The notes: generated by a model from the letters alone, not told the origin. Shown: positions 1-10,227, counted from the first letter of the stretch. The stretch is 22,759 nt of DNA from Micractinium sp. NFX-FRZ (GCA_029339195.1 JAPTJF010000662.1:1-22759), one strand, 5' to 3'. Translations and numbers: made by a program.

Positions 1-1539
1 CGGGCCGGCGGGCGCGGGGCAGCACCCGTGGCCGTCGGGGGGCGTGACAGAGCCGCTGCCGTCGGTGCGGCGGCGCCACCGCCTGCCGCCGCACCCGGCC
101 TCCGGTGGCATGCCCAGCCCGCTGGCCGTGTGGCACCACTGGCACCATGGGCAGGCGGGCCTGCCCCCCCCATTCATGGCTGCCCACCTGCCCCCTGGTC
201 TCATGGCCCGCCTGTCGGGCCTGCAGCACTCGCCGCCGCAGGCGGGCGGGCTGCCGCCGCTGCCCCCTTTCCTGCCCTTTGGCGGGGGCTCGCTGGCGCT
301 GCCGGGCGACCCGCCGCCCGCCTCTGCCGCCCTGGCGGCCTCTGCCATGGCGGCTGCGGCGGCGGCAGCGGCCGCCATGTCCCTGGGCGGCGGCCCTTGG
401 CTGGGCCTGGCTGGCTCGGATGGGGAGCATGGGGAGCATGGGGACCAGGAAGGCGAGCAGGCACTGGATGGCAAGGCGGCGGCGGTGGCGGAGCTCATGC
501 AGATCATGCACGGGGGCAGCCACGGGCTGGGCCTGCCGCCAGCCGCACCCAGGTACGCACCCCCACCCCCTGCTGCGCCTGCTGGGCCCTTGGCAGCGCA
601 GCCCGACTGAATTGCTCTGCCCTATGTTCCTGGCGAGGCTGCCAAGACGGCCTGCTGCTGAGCCCGGGTGCTGCATGCTGGTTTGCTGCTGCCATCTCCC
701 ACCAGCCATCTTGCAGTTAGCCACCCTAATTAGCCCTCAACCCAAGCATGCATGCACCTGTCCTTCAAGAGATAGTACCCTCCACGTCCAGCTGCCGCCA
801 ATGCGTTGCCACCCCTCAGCTCACGCCTGCCTGTGCTCACCCCCAGCCTTCCCTGCCCCCCGGTGTTGGTGCAGGCCCATGCTGCCCGCGGCGGCGGCCT
901 CGGCGCTGCTCAGTTCTCGGCAGCCCACTCCCTCGCCGCCCATCGACCTCATGCACCGCTCCGACCTGCACGATGCCGACCTGCAGGGTGAGGGGCGCCT
1001 GCTGTGCATGCTGTGCTGCGCTGTGCTGAACCCTGCACAGTGCAGACCTGCAGGGCGAGGGGGCCTGCTGTGTATGCTGTGCCGAGCTGAGCTGGGTGTG
1101 CGTGCCGAGTTGGGAGGCGTGCTGGGATATGCATGCTGCATGCGCTGGCCCCCCAGCTCTTGGGACCACCGTGAGCCGCTGCCCCCGCCAGCGCCGCAGC
1201 TGCCTGCATGCCCCCTTTGCCACCCCGCTCGCCCACTGTGTCACATGGCATGCCCAACAACTGCCCTCCCCTCCACCTGGCTGCAGACGACCTGCATGCC
1301 CAGGACTGGCTGGTGGCAGCTGCCTCACTTGCTCGGGCGGACAGCCACCCTCAGTACCACTCCTTCCCCACCGGTGGGCTGGACACAGCCGGCGGGGTGG
1401 GCCCCTCGGGCAGCCAGCACCTGCCGAGCCTGGGGGGGTCGCCTGCACGGCTGCCGCCGCTGCCGCCGCTTCCGCCGCTGGGCCTGCAGGATCAGCAGCA
1501 GCAGTGGCTGGCAGCGATGGGCTCTCTGCAGCACAGCAC

Positions 1540-1575
<36 letters not shown>

Positions 1576-2392
1576 CGGGAGCGCGGGCAAGGGCGAGTCG
1601 TCGGCGGGCGCGGGAGGGGCGGGCGTGGTGCTCTCCCTGCGCCCTCTGGTCCCTGGCCCCGGCCAGGAGCCGCAGCTGTCGGCGGTGCGCCAGCGGCTGC
1701 ATCAGCTGTCGGAAGGCGTGGGGGCGGCAGCAGCAGCAGCAGCCACCACCTCGGGCGGTGCGCCCACCCGGCGGCAGTCGGGCGGCGGCCTGTCTGCGCT
1801 GGATGCTGCGCAGCAGCTGGACGGCTTCGGGCGGTACCGCCAGGGCTCGCTGCACAGCCTGCAGCAGCTGGCACCTGACCTCGTGGATGGGCTGCACCTC
1901 ACCCCCACAGGCTCTGCCCGGGCAGAGGCCCTGCTCTGTGGTGAGCGCTGCGCATGCTGGGCACGAGGGATGTGCACGGTGGGCTGGCTGTGCACAAGGG
2001 TTGGGGCTGTTGCCGGCAACTGCAGCAGACCTTTGTTGGTGGGTGGCAGTTGCAGCATTCGGGAGGGCTGCGCACCCACTGCACCCACCGATGGGAAGCC
2101 CAACTCCATGCACACACTCCCCCTGCCCCGCTGTGTTCCGCCTAAGCTCTGCCTCGCTGCCGCCCCGAACTCCTGCTTCCCCCATACAGACGACGATGCA
2201 GATGCAGAGGGCCCTCAGCTGCTGATGTCAGCAGTGCAGCAGGTGGAGGAGGAGGAGCAGCAGGAGCTGGCAGCCGCTGCGGCCGCTGCAGCAGCGGCAG
2301 CAGCGGCAGCAGGGGCAGAGGAGCCCGAGCAGCAGCAGCAGCAGCAGGAGCAGGAGGCTAAGCTCGGGCTACAGGTGCAAGTAGCTACGTAG
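1..2392 (+). CDS. Q/A/G-rich low-complexity protein, 3' part (5' end outside window)
   Basis: Four exons join in phase: 1-552, 875-987, 1287-1940 and 2190-2392 (stop TAG 2390-2392). Every intron begins GT and ends AG, and the joints rebuild AGG (Arg), GAC (Asp) and GAC (Asp). The first exon is open from base 1, so the protein starts upstream. The visible part is Gly/Ala/Pro/His-rich at first. It then has a Q-rich middle with 11 uninterrupted CAG codons (1541-1573), and a segment QLSAVRQRLHQLSEGV that could form a short helix. It ends in an acidic and Q-rich tail with about 14 Ala in a row followed by EEPEQQQQQQEQEAK. No folded domain is visible in this part. Such tails are common in algal transcription and chromatin regulators, so a regulator is a reasonable guess, but nothing here proves it. 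Any DNA-binding domain would have to lie upstream of the window. Confidence 0.72.
975..1094 (+). repeat. Duplicated exon 2/intron 2 junction
   Basis: The end of exon 2 and the first bases of the intron (975-1028) recur at 1042-1094, 67 bp downstream inside the same intron. The copies differ at about seven positions, including a one-base gap. In the second copy the donor GGGTGAGG reads GGGCGAGG, so the GT is lost and the first donor should be the one used. Confidence 0.8.
1541..1573 (+). repeat. (CAG)11 coding microsatellite
   Basis: Eleven perfect CAG units inside exon 3 of the first gene encode poly-Gln. A pure run of this kind is prone to length change between strains. Confidence 0.95.
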
Positions 2393-3250
2393 CAGGCACA
2401 GACCGAGACGAATGAACCGACATGACCGCACACCCCACCCCACCCCACCCATAGCTGGCCGAGCTTGAAGCCCTGTACAGCTGTGCCCCTCAGTTTTGCC
2501 CCTTCCCCCCCACTTCCCTTCCCTTCCCTTCCCTTCCCTTCCGTTCCCTTCCACCCATCCCCTTCCCCTCCATTTTGGGCAGCATTACGTACACCTCTTG
2601 CTTTTGTTACATATACTATACTACGGCCGCAGAAGCGGCGGCCCCCCACCCATCTTTGCACATCCCAACGACCACTGTGAACTGCTTTTATTAGGTCGCG
2701 CATGCGCAGTGTTGACATGCGCAGTAACCAGGGACAAGCAGTGACAGGTGTTGGAGTGCGCCTGTGGCTCGGTGTCGAAGAGATAGCAAGCAAGTCATGT
2801 TTCAGACTGGAGCTGATGGCTAGAGGAAGGCAACCGAAAAGGGAAGCATTTGAGCATCATTTCGGCAGCGCCAAAGGGAACTGCCTGCTGCGCACCCTTG
2901 CTGCGGGTTCCAGCCCCCCGGGCCCCTAACTTGAGTGATGGTGCAGCGATTCCAGGCTGCTCACACATGAATCGGCAGTCATAATTAGTAAAGGCAGAAC
3001 AAACCACGTTTGTTCCTTCAGAATCAAAGCAGTGGCGCAGGGAGGGCGTGCGGCGGCAAGCGCCGCCAGGCTGGCTGCCAGCTAGTCAAAAAGCCCTAGT
3101 CATGAGGCGGCCTTCGACGCCCTGTGCAGCCTGAGCGTCACTGCCACAACTCCCTAGTGCCCTGCAAGTGTGGAGAGGCAACCATCCGCCTCACCATCGC
3201 CCGCGCTCCCTGCACGTGTTGATACCCGACTAGGCCTCCCTGCAGCAGTC
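2393..3250. other. 3' UTR and intergenic spacer
   Basis: No gene is recognised here. The first 180 bases are C/T-rich with a (CCCTT)n run, as expected for the 3' UTR of the preceding gene. I found no TGTAA on the plus strand in this stretch, so the poly(A) site of gene 1 is not placed. From about 2590 the base composition becomes more balanced, and the end of the segment should hold the promoter and 5' UTR of the CCCH-WW gene. Confidence 0.5.
2513..2550 (+). repeat. (CCCTT)n pyrimidine tract
   Basis: About seven imperfect CCCTT units lie 120 bases past the stop codon of gene 1. This is a simple-sequence tract in the presumed 3' UTR. Confidence 0.85.
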
Positions 3251-4840
3251 ATGCCGCCTGGCGGCGCTGGGCGGGGAGCAGCGGGAGGGGTTGGGCGCGG
3301 GAGCGCGCCGGCAGCAGCTGCTGGACGAGGGGTTTCGCAGCCTGCGGGCGACGAGGGTCATCCGAGACGCGTGGGTTTCAGGGGCACCGACGTGAACAAG
3401 TTCACGCGGATATGTCAGAGGTGAGCTGCAGAGGTGGGTCCGACATCCACTCGGAGTGCTGGCTTGCAGGTAGCATTATGGGCCCCGCCGAGCGACTCGG
3501 AGCACTTGCAGGCCATGCCTGAAGATTGTCTGCGCCCCGCAAGCAGCGGGCGTGCAGTTCCGACGAGCAACGCCCCCCTCCCGCCCCCGTCCCGCCGCCG
3601 CTCTCTGCCGCAGGTGGGAGGCGGGGCACTGCCGTTTCGGCGACCGCTGCAACTTTGCTCACGGAGAGGAGCAGCTTAGATCACTGCCCCCCAGGAGCGC
3701 CGGCGCTGCGGGGCGGGGGCGAGGCCGCGGCCAGGAGGGCGGCTATAGGGAGGAGGGGCCGGGGCGCGGCGGCGGCGGGCGAGGCCAGGTGTGCTACTGT
3801 GCCGGTCTCGCTGTTTGATCACTGCCACGGCCGCTGGGGTGGCAGCAGTGTGCATGGGTGCACCAGGCAGGGCAGGGCATGCGTTTTGACAGCAAGGATG
3901 AACGTTGCCGCCAACCAGCCACGCTGCGGAGGCTGCAGTGCGGCAGCGGCAGCGCTGGCTCAGGCAACGGCCCCGGCACGAAAAAGAGCACCGGCGCCAG
4001 CAAGTGCAGGCGTGGCCAGCCTGTGCCCTGAGCGCCTGCCCGCCCGCCCGCCCGCCACTCTGTGACATGCGTGTGCATGCGCCTGTCCCTGCAGGGTGCA
4101 CACGGCCGCGGCGGCGGTGGCGGTGGTGCTAGCGGCGGCGGCGGCGGCGGTGTAGCAAACGGGCGGGCGCGAGAGCGTGAGGACCCGGCGTGGCGGGCTG
4201 CGGGGTGCCCGGTGCCGGGGCCGCAGGGGTGGACGCAGTACCGCACGGAGGAGGGGGAGGCGTATTACCACAACTCAAAGACGCAGGAGACGATGTGAGT
4301 GCGTGGCTCAACCCTTGCATGCAACCGCTTGTTTCCTGTTTGGGAAAGAGGGAGGGGAGGCGTGGTATCTCTACGCTCAGGCATGGTGGCGGCGGAGGGT
4401 GGTCAAGAAATTAAGCGGGAGATGGGGGCGCAGATGGGGTTTTGGGCGACTGCAGGGGAGGGGAGTGAGGGTGGCAGAGTGCGGGCGGGCCAAGTGATGC
4501 AGGTCGAGGCGGGCAGTGGCTCTGTGCCAGCACTAGGTGCTGTGCGGGCAGCGGGCTTTGCTGCAGCGGGCGGTAGCGGCACCTGCAGCCGGTGTGGCCG
4601 ACGCATATTGGTGCATCCGGTGCAGCGCCGGTGTCGCTGCTGCATTCCCCACGTGCCTCTCTGCTGGCAAAGCCCGGCCTGGTCATGGCTGCGGGGTTGT
4701 GGCAGCTCACTGCTGTCCTGTGCTGCGCTGCGCCACGCCCTGCCCTTGCACACCCTGCCCGTCTCACTGCCACCCGTCCTCCGCTGGAATGCAGTTGGGA
4801 CGCTCCCGAGTGCTGGCAGAACGCCCCGCAGGTCAGCTGA
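3251..4840 (+). CDS. CCCH zinc-finger and WW-domain protein
   Basis: Four exons join in phase: 3251-3420, 3614-3788, 4095-4294 and 4795-4840, giving 196 residues. A single CCCH finger crosses the first splice joint: C55-x7-C63-x5-C69-x3-H73, with the core CRFGDRCNFAH. An Arg/Gly-rich linker (about residues 80-145, several RGRG and GRGGGG runs) follows. A WW domain then spans the last joint: W161-x21-W183-x2-P186, with YYHN and TIWDAP as expected. CCCH fingers of this kind usually bind RNA and WW domains bind proline-rich partners, so a role in mRNA processing is inferred. The ATG at 3251 is the only in-frame Met before the finger, and an upstream non-coding exon is possible. The stop follows ten residues after WDAP. 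A weak donor (CAG|GTCAGC, 4831) could extend the protein, but I see no convincing next exon. Confidence 0.85.
3416..3438 (+). repeat. Small donor-site echo
   Basis: CAGAGGTGAG at the exon 1 donor (3416-3425) is followed 13 bp later by CAGAGGTGGG (3429-3438). It is short enough to be chance. Use of the second site would bring the in-frame TGA at 3422-3424 into the message. Confidence 0.5.
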
Positions 4841-5771
4841 CGCACCTAGCACGTGTCCCGGCAGCGGCACCCAGCAGACCCATGGCAGGCGGCGAGGGTG
4901 CCAGTCGGCAGCATGCCAGCTGTGAGCATAGCACGCCAATGCGCGCCCTCCGTTAAGGCGACGGCATAGCAGCGGCAGTGGTGTTGGGCAGCCATTGGGA
5001 GTGACTGCCTGGCTGCCACCACTGCCGCGGCCGCTCCGTGCCTGGCAGCCCCGTATGGGTGCACCCGCCCCTAGAAAGAACTGGGCCACTGGCGATTTGG
5101 CAGCTGGGCGCCAAGCGGGGCCCCTCCCCATCCCGAGGCAGGGAAGCAGGACCCCCCAATTGCCCCGCAGCTTCATCTCTACTCCCTGTGTGTGCCTGTC
5201 CCTCCTTCTTCCCCGTGGCGATGCTCTGCCCATCGCGGCGGGCTTGCCACAAGCCGCTTGATGCCACGAATGATCCCTCTACCGCTTGCCCACCTCCTCC
5301 CTGTTTCCTGGGGCGCCCTGTTTGCCTGCCCCTCCAGCGGGCCCAGCCGAGCCCGCCGGCAGCCCCAGCCTCAACCCCGACTGCACTGCACTGAGAAAGC
5401 ACTTGTGTACTGTTGCGCTGGCTGCACCGCACCGCACCGCATGCGACGCACCCACCGACCCGCACACCCGCCCACACAACCCATGCTGCAGCACCGCTCC
5501 TTTTCCACCCCACCCACCGCCACCCCGTACTCCTATTGCCTGCCGCTCCTGGCCAGGGGCGTGCGCTGGCTGTTGCCGCACTTGCCGCCCCCCTTTGTTC
5601 CTCCCACCTGCATGACAGACACCCAGGCACGCAGCTTGTTTCTTCCCTCCTGCCCCGCCGCCATCCTTTGCACCTCACCACCAGTCGCAGCCCACCCAGC
5701 TGCCTGCCTGGTAGGCTTTCCCCCCCAAATTGCGGAGGCTGCCCCCGTGTATTTGCTCATAGCCCTCCCCA

Positions 5772-5776
5772 TGTAA
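5772..5776 (+). promoter_or_regulatory. TGTAA poly(A) signal candidate for the CCCH-WW gene
   Basis: TGTAA is the typical chlorophyte poly(A) signal. It lies 930 bases after the stop, at the end of the C-rich stretch. A five-base motif can occur by chance, so only its position supports it. Confidence 0.45.
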
Positions 5777-6568
5777 CATAGATGCATGCATGACTGATGC
5801 CAGGGGTGCGTGCTGTTGGGAGCCGAGCCTGGGTGTCATGCAGCACAGCGTGCATGGCGGGGTAGTGTGGCCCGATCGCAGCACACCGTGCACGGCGAGC
5901 ATGGAGAGCACAAGGCAGCTGCAAAGATACATGCTGCAGCGTAAAGGGAACTCGACCAGGGAGGCAGAGAAGACAAGACCAGCAGCGCCGCGCTTCTAGT
6001 GGAGTGCGCAGCCAGCACTGCCTTCCTGCCTAGCAGAGGAGGCCTCCCTAGCAGGTCTGACCTTTCACCGTTCAAGGCATCGGTCTAGGCGGCTCAATAA
6101 ACCGGCATGCTGCATGCACCCAAGGTGGAGGGTGCTCCTGCTTGGCTCGGGGCAGGCCCGCCCGCCTGCCCCGAGGCGGGTGCGCCACCCTGCTGTCCTC
6201 TGTGCATGTCCTGACTGAATGCCTTGAACGCACGTGGTGCATCCAAGCCTTCGTCAATGAATTTGCTTGCGGACGTAGCTGGCTGGTTACGCTAGAGCTG
6301 ATAGATTTTAATGCGGCAACAATCCAAGCTCCGTCCAGGCGCCTGCCGCCGCTGCCGTTGCCCTGCCCACCGCCCCCTGCCAAAACGAACCCCAAGCTGC
6401 TCCGGCCCATACCTCAAGAGGACAGCGGCCTCTACAAGTATCAGAATGCCCGAATATGCAGAACTGAGGTGGGTCATGCACATGAAATGACGACATGTAT
6501 GGACACGCGGCCTCATCATCCGGTTTCGCCCGCTTCGCCGTCGTTCTTCACGTATCGTGACAACGAAT

Positions 6569-6604
6569 CGCTCCTTCCATCGCTCCTTCCATCGCTCTTT
6601 CAAT
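6569..6604 (+). repeat. 12-bp tandem repeat upstream of the Cys-rich gene start
   Basis: CGCTCCTTCCAT occurs twice perfectly (6569-6580 and 6581-6592), followed by a third diverged unit. It ends 25 bases before the proposed start codon, so it lies in the presumed 5' leader or core promoter. Confidence 0.85.
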
Positions 6605-6629
6605 ACTCCTGAACCTGCCGCAAACCGAC

Positions 6630-9600
6630 ATGCGCTTCGCAGCAGCCCTGCTCCTCGCAGCGCTCCTCGGAGCGCTCGGACCGAACCTCGTTCGAGGTGA
6701 AACACAGCCGGAGCCAGGGTGACGGCTCGTCTGTACTGTCCCCTGCGCTGGATACTTGCGGTGTCTGCCGCCGACGCCGCCGCCGCCCTGAATGCGCTGC
6801 CGCCGACGCCCTGAGCCCTCCTACCTTTGAGCGTGATTCATTCGGTGCTCCTGTATCCTGGGTTGACTCGTCACGTGCAGGTGCACACCCGGTGAGCTGG
6901 CGCACGCTCCTGGAGGGCGGCCATCTCGCATGGCTGGCTGGCGGTTTGCTTCGCTTGCAGCACTTGGGATACTGCGCTGCCCAGGGCGACTTCCCTACCT
7001 CGTCTGTATTCGCTGCATGTGTGCTCCTGTTGACCACCCTGAAACACATGCCATCACACACTCGCCTGACGCGTCCCACCTTGCCCCCCAATGTCCCCTG
7101 AATGCTGTGCCTGCAGTGCCACTATAGCTGTCCCTACAAGCTGTGCAACGCGGCCGGAAAGTGCACCTCGTGCCTGCCAGGCACCGGCTTGAATGCCGCT
7201 GGCACCTGCGTGCCTTGCTCAGATGTCAACTGCCTGCAGTGCACTCGGGATGCTACCAAGTGTGGGCAGTGCCTGACAAACGGCTTCACATTGGACTCCA
7301 AGGGACGCTGCCAGAAGGTGACTGACTGACCCGGCAAAGGCACTGGTGGTGGGAACGAATGCCCGCCCATGGCTCTGATGTACGGCGGCGCCTGTACACG
7401 CAGTGCTCATAACCGAGAGCAGGCACCGCGAACCGAGAGCTGGCTGCAGCTGTGATTGCACTGTTGGAGCCGCTGTGCTGGTCGATGCTGCTGGGCACGC
7501 TTTCATGCACTGCCGGCCCGCCCGCCCGCCTGCCCGCCTGCCGCCTGCCTGCCTGCCTGCCCGTCCGCCTGCCCAGGTTACCTGCACTGCACTATGCGCT
7601 CACCCTCAACCCTTCCTGCTCTTCCTGTCCGCAGTGCAAAGTCAACCAGTGCTCCGCGTGCCCCGGCAACACATCCATCTGCAAGGCTTGCAACCAGGGG
7701 TATGCCGTTGCCGCGGATGGGCGCTCGTGCACCCCCTGCGACTACCCCTGCCTCTCCTGCTCCGCTGGAGGCAAGACCTGCACCCGCTGCCCAGAAGGTC
7801 ATGTTCTGAAGGCGGGAGCGTGCCAGTCGGTGAGGGAGAGGCCTTGCTTGGGGGGCTGCCTGAGGCGCGCAGGGGCGCCTGCTGGTGCAGGCTGCAGGCT
7901 CAGCCGCGAAATGCTCCGTGGGCTGCCGCCCCTCTTGCTGGAGCTGCCGACAAAGCGCGTGCCTGCGTGCCTCACAGACGCTCACCCATGCGGCCGGCCC
8001 GCCTGCCCTTGCCTGCTTCCTGCCTTGCCCAGCCGCTCACCTGGCCTCCCGCCTACGACGGCCTCTCCAGCTCCACCAGCGAGCTGGAGGGAGCGCACCC
8101 TTAGACGCTCTTTGTCGAATGCACCACCCTCCTATCCTTGCCCACCCCACCCTCCTCATCCTGGCCCCCACCACGCCTTCCTTGCCCCACAGCCAGCCAC
8201 CTGCCCTCTTTGTGCGCTTCCTGGCGGTAACCGCACCCCGCCCTGTCACGTCCCACCCCACCCGCCGCTGCACTGACCCGCCGGCGGCACCTTACTCACC
8301 CACCCACCCATTGCAGTGCCCCTCGGGATGCGGCGGCGGCTACCCATCCCAAATAACCACCTCTCCTGACCCCTCCTCACTCACCCACACTCCTCGTCAC
8401 AAAACCTTTACATGGCAACCCACCCACCCACCCACCCACACATCGCAGTGCCCTTCAGGATGCGATGGCTATCCGAGGGGAGGGGGCGCCTGCAGCGCGG
8501 CAGCCGGCGGGGGCGTGGCCTGCACCCGCTGCTCCAAGGGCTATGGCTTGGTGGGCCGGGTGTGCTACCGGTGCGCCGCCCAGTCTGCACCCCTGCGCTG
8601 TGCATGCTCTGTTCGGGCCGCTGCATGCGCCTGGGATGGCTGGCATGGCAGGGCCTGCCCCGCAGCATCTGTGTGTGCTTGCTGCCTGTGGGCCAAAACC
8701 TACCCAGGCCAACCAGTCTTGTCGAGTCTGCATCGGAAGCGGCGGGCAGGCCTCCCCGGCATGCGTGCCCGCTCCTCTCCTCCTGTGCCGGCGGGGCAGC
8801 CAGCAGCAACACCCGCGCACGTGCCCAACGGTACTGCTGCTCCCCGCTTGTTTGTTGGGCGCATGCAGGTGCTCCGATTCAGACTGCGACTCATGTGATG
8901 GCGACTCAAACAAGTGTATGATCTGTCGGGAGGGCAAGGTGCTGGACCGAGGGGCCTGCACTCCCTGCAAGGGGCGCCGGTGCGCCACGTGTGCCAATGC
9001 CCGCACCACTGCCTGCCTGAGCTGGTGAGTGGTTGGAATGGCTGGCTTGTTGGTTGGTCAGTGGGTTGGTGGGCTGGTGGGTTAGTGGGTTGGTGGGCTT
9101 GGGGCTAAAGGCCAGATGTGCAATGGCACGTAAGCCCGCCTGCGGCGCCTGTCTGGGTGCATGAACACAGCCCTCCCTCTCAACCAGAACCTTCCGGCCC
9201 TCCCCCTCCCACCCTCCGTGCAGCCGCCCCGGTAACGGCCTGACCAACGGGCAGTGCCGCCCCTGCCAGTCCCCCTACTGCATGCGCTGCGACGGCAACG
9301 TGTGGAAGTGCCAGGAGTGCGACGAGGCTGGCGCCGACAGCTCGTCCCTGTGAGCAGGGTGCGGGCGGGGGTGTGATGGCGGGGGTGTGATGGCGGGGGT
9401 GTGATGGCGGGGGTGTGATGGCGGGGGTGTGATGGCGGGGTCAGGAGATGAGCGAGTGTGGCGGGGCGGAGTGCTGTGGCAGGGTGGTGCCGCGGCAGCC
9501 AGCGTATATGCATGGCCCACTCAGAGTCACCTCGTGGGGCGGGCGGTGTATGGGAACAGGGGTGGGAGCCCTCGAGGGCTCGTGCGCCAACTGCTGCGCT

Positions 9601-9896
9601 GGCTTGAACAATGTGGGTAGAAAGACAGTGTTGTGCCCAACATGTGGCCATTTCACGGCCTTGTGAGCCTTGGTGCTGCAAGGCGCGGTGGGGCGGCTCG
9701 CGGGCTGAAGGGTGACGGCGGGCCCTTCCGTGTGTAGTACCACTGTACTGCCACGTGTGTTGATACCACCACTGAATGCACCGCACCGCACCGCACCATG
9801 CATGCATGCAGGGCGTATGAGGATGTGATGCTCGACCAGGAGACCGCCACTTGCGTGCGCTTTGATGATACGCCCTACTACACGCCTCAGCGCTGA
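6630..9896 (+). CDS. Secreted Cys-rich protein with growth-factor-receptor/furin-like CxxC modules
   Basis: Exons are 6630-6696, 6881-6891 (tentative 11-nt microexon), 7117-7317, 7635-7829, 8449-8570, 8869-9024, 9224-9349 and 9812-9896, giving 320 residues. Exon 1 encodes a clear signal peptide (MRFAAALLLAALLGALG). The rest has about 48 Cys in CxxC pairs spaced as in growth-factor-receptor or furin-like repeats, for example CTSCLPGTG, CLQCTRDATKCGQC, CTPCDYPCLSC and CMICREGKVL. Exons 3 and 4 carry 12 Cys each, begin at a TGC codon and are phase 0 at both ends, so they look like duplicated modules. There is no membrane segment after the signal peptide, and the tail YYTPQR is plain, so the protein is probably secreted or in the cell wall. 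Similar proteins are abundant in ciliates and some algae, mostly without known function. The microexon is proposed only because exon 1 (phase 1) must join TGC (phase 0), and these 11 bases have a good acceptor and donor. Confidence 0.82.
7504..7575 (+). repeat. C/G-rich CCGCC/CTGCC simple repeat in intron
   Basis: Imperfect CCCGCC and CTGCC units fill the intron between the third and fourth exons of the Cys-rich gene. Nothing else is recognised in this intron. Confidence 0.75.
8303..8478 (+). repeat. Duplicated acceptor and exon start, in frame
   Basis: A CCCA-repeat tract, an acceptor and the first about 30 coding bases occur twice. The acceptors are TTGCAG at 8311-8316 and TCGCAG at 8443-8448. 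The two exon starts (8317 and 8449) are 132 bp apart and encode CPSGCGGGYPS and CPSGCDGYPR. The 44 codons between them are open and in the same frame. Confidence 0.85.
9046..9108 (+). repeat. GGGTTGGT-type G/T-rich intronic repeat
   Basis: Imperfect units of GTGGGTTGGTGGGCTG fill the start of the intron after the exon ending at 9024. This is simple sequence. Confidence 0.75.
9365..9434 (+). repeat. Five perfect 14-bp tandem repeats in intron
   Basis: The unit GCGGGGGTGTGATG occurs five times without change, starting 15 bases after the donor at 9349. Each unit contains a GTGTGATG core. This is a minisatellite; there are no spacers, so it is not a CRISPR array. Confidence 0.95.
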
Positions 9897-9963
9897 GAGA
9901 AGACATGCTGGGCTGTGCCGCCGTGATGACGAGGCCCGTGATTCTGTGACGGTGTGACTGAGA

Positions 9964-9990
9964 TGCCTGCCCGGCATCACCGGGCAGGCA
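9964..9990. other. Perfect 11-bp inverted repeat (hairpin)
   Basis: TGCCTGCCCGG, loop CATCA, CCGGGCAGGCA. It lies 68 bases after the stop codon of the Cys-rich gene and is directly followed by the palindrome CACAGCTGTG. It could be a 3' UTR stem-loop; the role is unknown. Confidence 0.85.
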
Positions 9991-10227
9991 CACAGCTGTG
10001 TGCCGCTGCCAGGGGCCACCCCCTACTTTCTTGTCAGCAGGCAGTCACCAGCTGCCAGCGAGCAGGCTCGCCTACTAGCTGGGCTGGCGGCGAGTGACAG
10101 CTAGCTGGCGCAAACGGGGCGGTTGGGAGCCATCGTAGCGGCATCACGAGCAGGCACAAGCATGCCTGCCTGTTAGACAAGCAAGTGGGCAGCAAGTGGG
10201 CAGCAACTGAGAGCAACTGAGAGCAGT

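Larger units (their letters stand above)
4841..6629. other. C-rich 3' region of the CCCH-WW gene, then promoter region of the Cys-rich gene
   Basis: No coding exon is recognised. Bases 4841 to about 5770 are C/T-rich on the plus strand, like the 3' region of gene 1. They end near a TGTAA at 5772-5776, so this may be one long 3' UTR. Bases from about 5800 to 6629 have lower GC and would hold the promoter and 5' leader of the Cys-rich gene. An open frame at 6142-6612 has no ATG start and no recognisable protein character. Confidence 0.45.

Noticed and set aside
837..1874. Long minus-strand frame opposite gene 1
   Set aside because: It is the antisense shadow of Q/A repeats, with no family features.
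105..2225. Open frame of 706 codons on the plus strand
   Set aside because: It overlaps the gene 1 exons in the wrong frame except for the short exon 875-987. The Cys/Arg/Trp-rich product is typical of out-of-frame GC-rich DNA.
2695..2730. Two ATGCGCAGT copies, considered as a paired regulatory site
   Set aside because: They are too short and isolated, with no dyad structure and no known factor to match.
5169..5280. Extra exon of the CCCH-WW gene after a donor at 4831
   Set aside because: The donor GTCAGC is weak, and the translation after the acceptor at 5165-5168 is Pro/Cys-rich with no domain signal.
6142..6612. Plus-strand frame of 156 codons before the Cys-rich gene
   Set aside because: It begins at a non-ATG codon, has mixed composition and sits where the promoter and 5' leader are expected.
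6681..6706. GAACCTCGTTCGAGGT, which resembles a tRNA T-arm
   Set aside because: No acceptor stem, D-arm or anticodon arm can be drawn around it, and it falls at the end of the signal-peptide exon.
9365..9434. Possible CRISPR-like array
   Set aside because: The 14-bp units are directly adjacent, with no spacers, in a eukaryotic intron.
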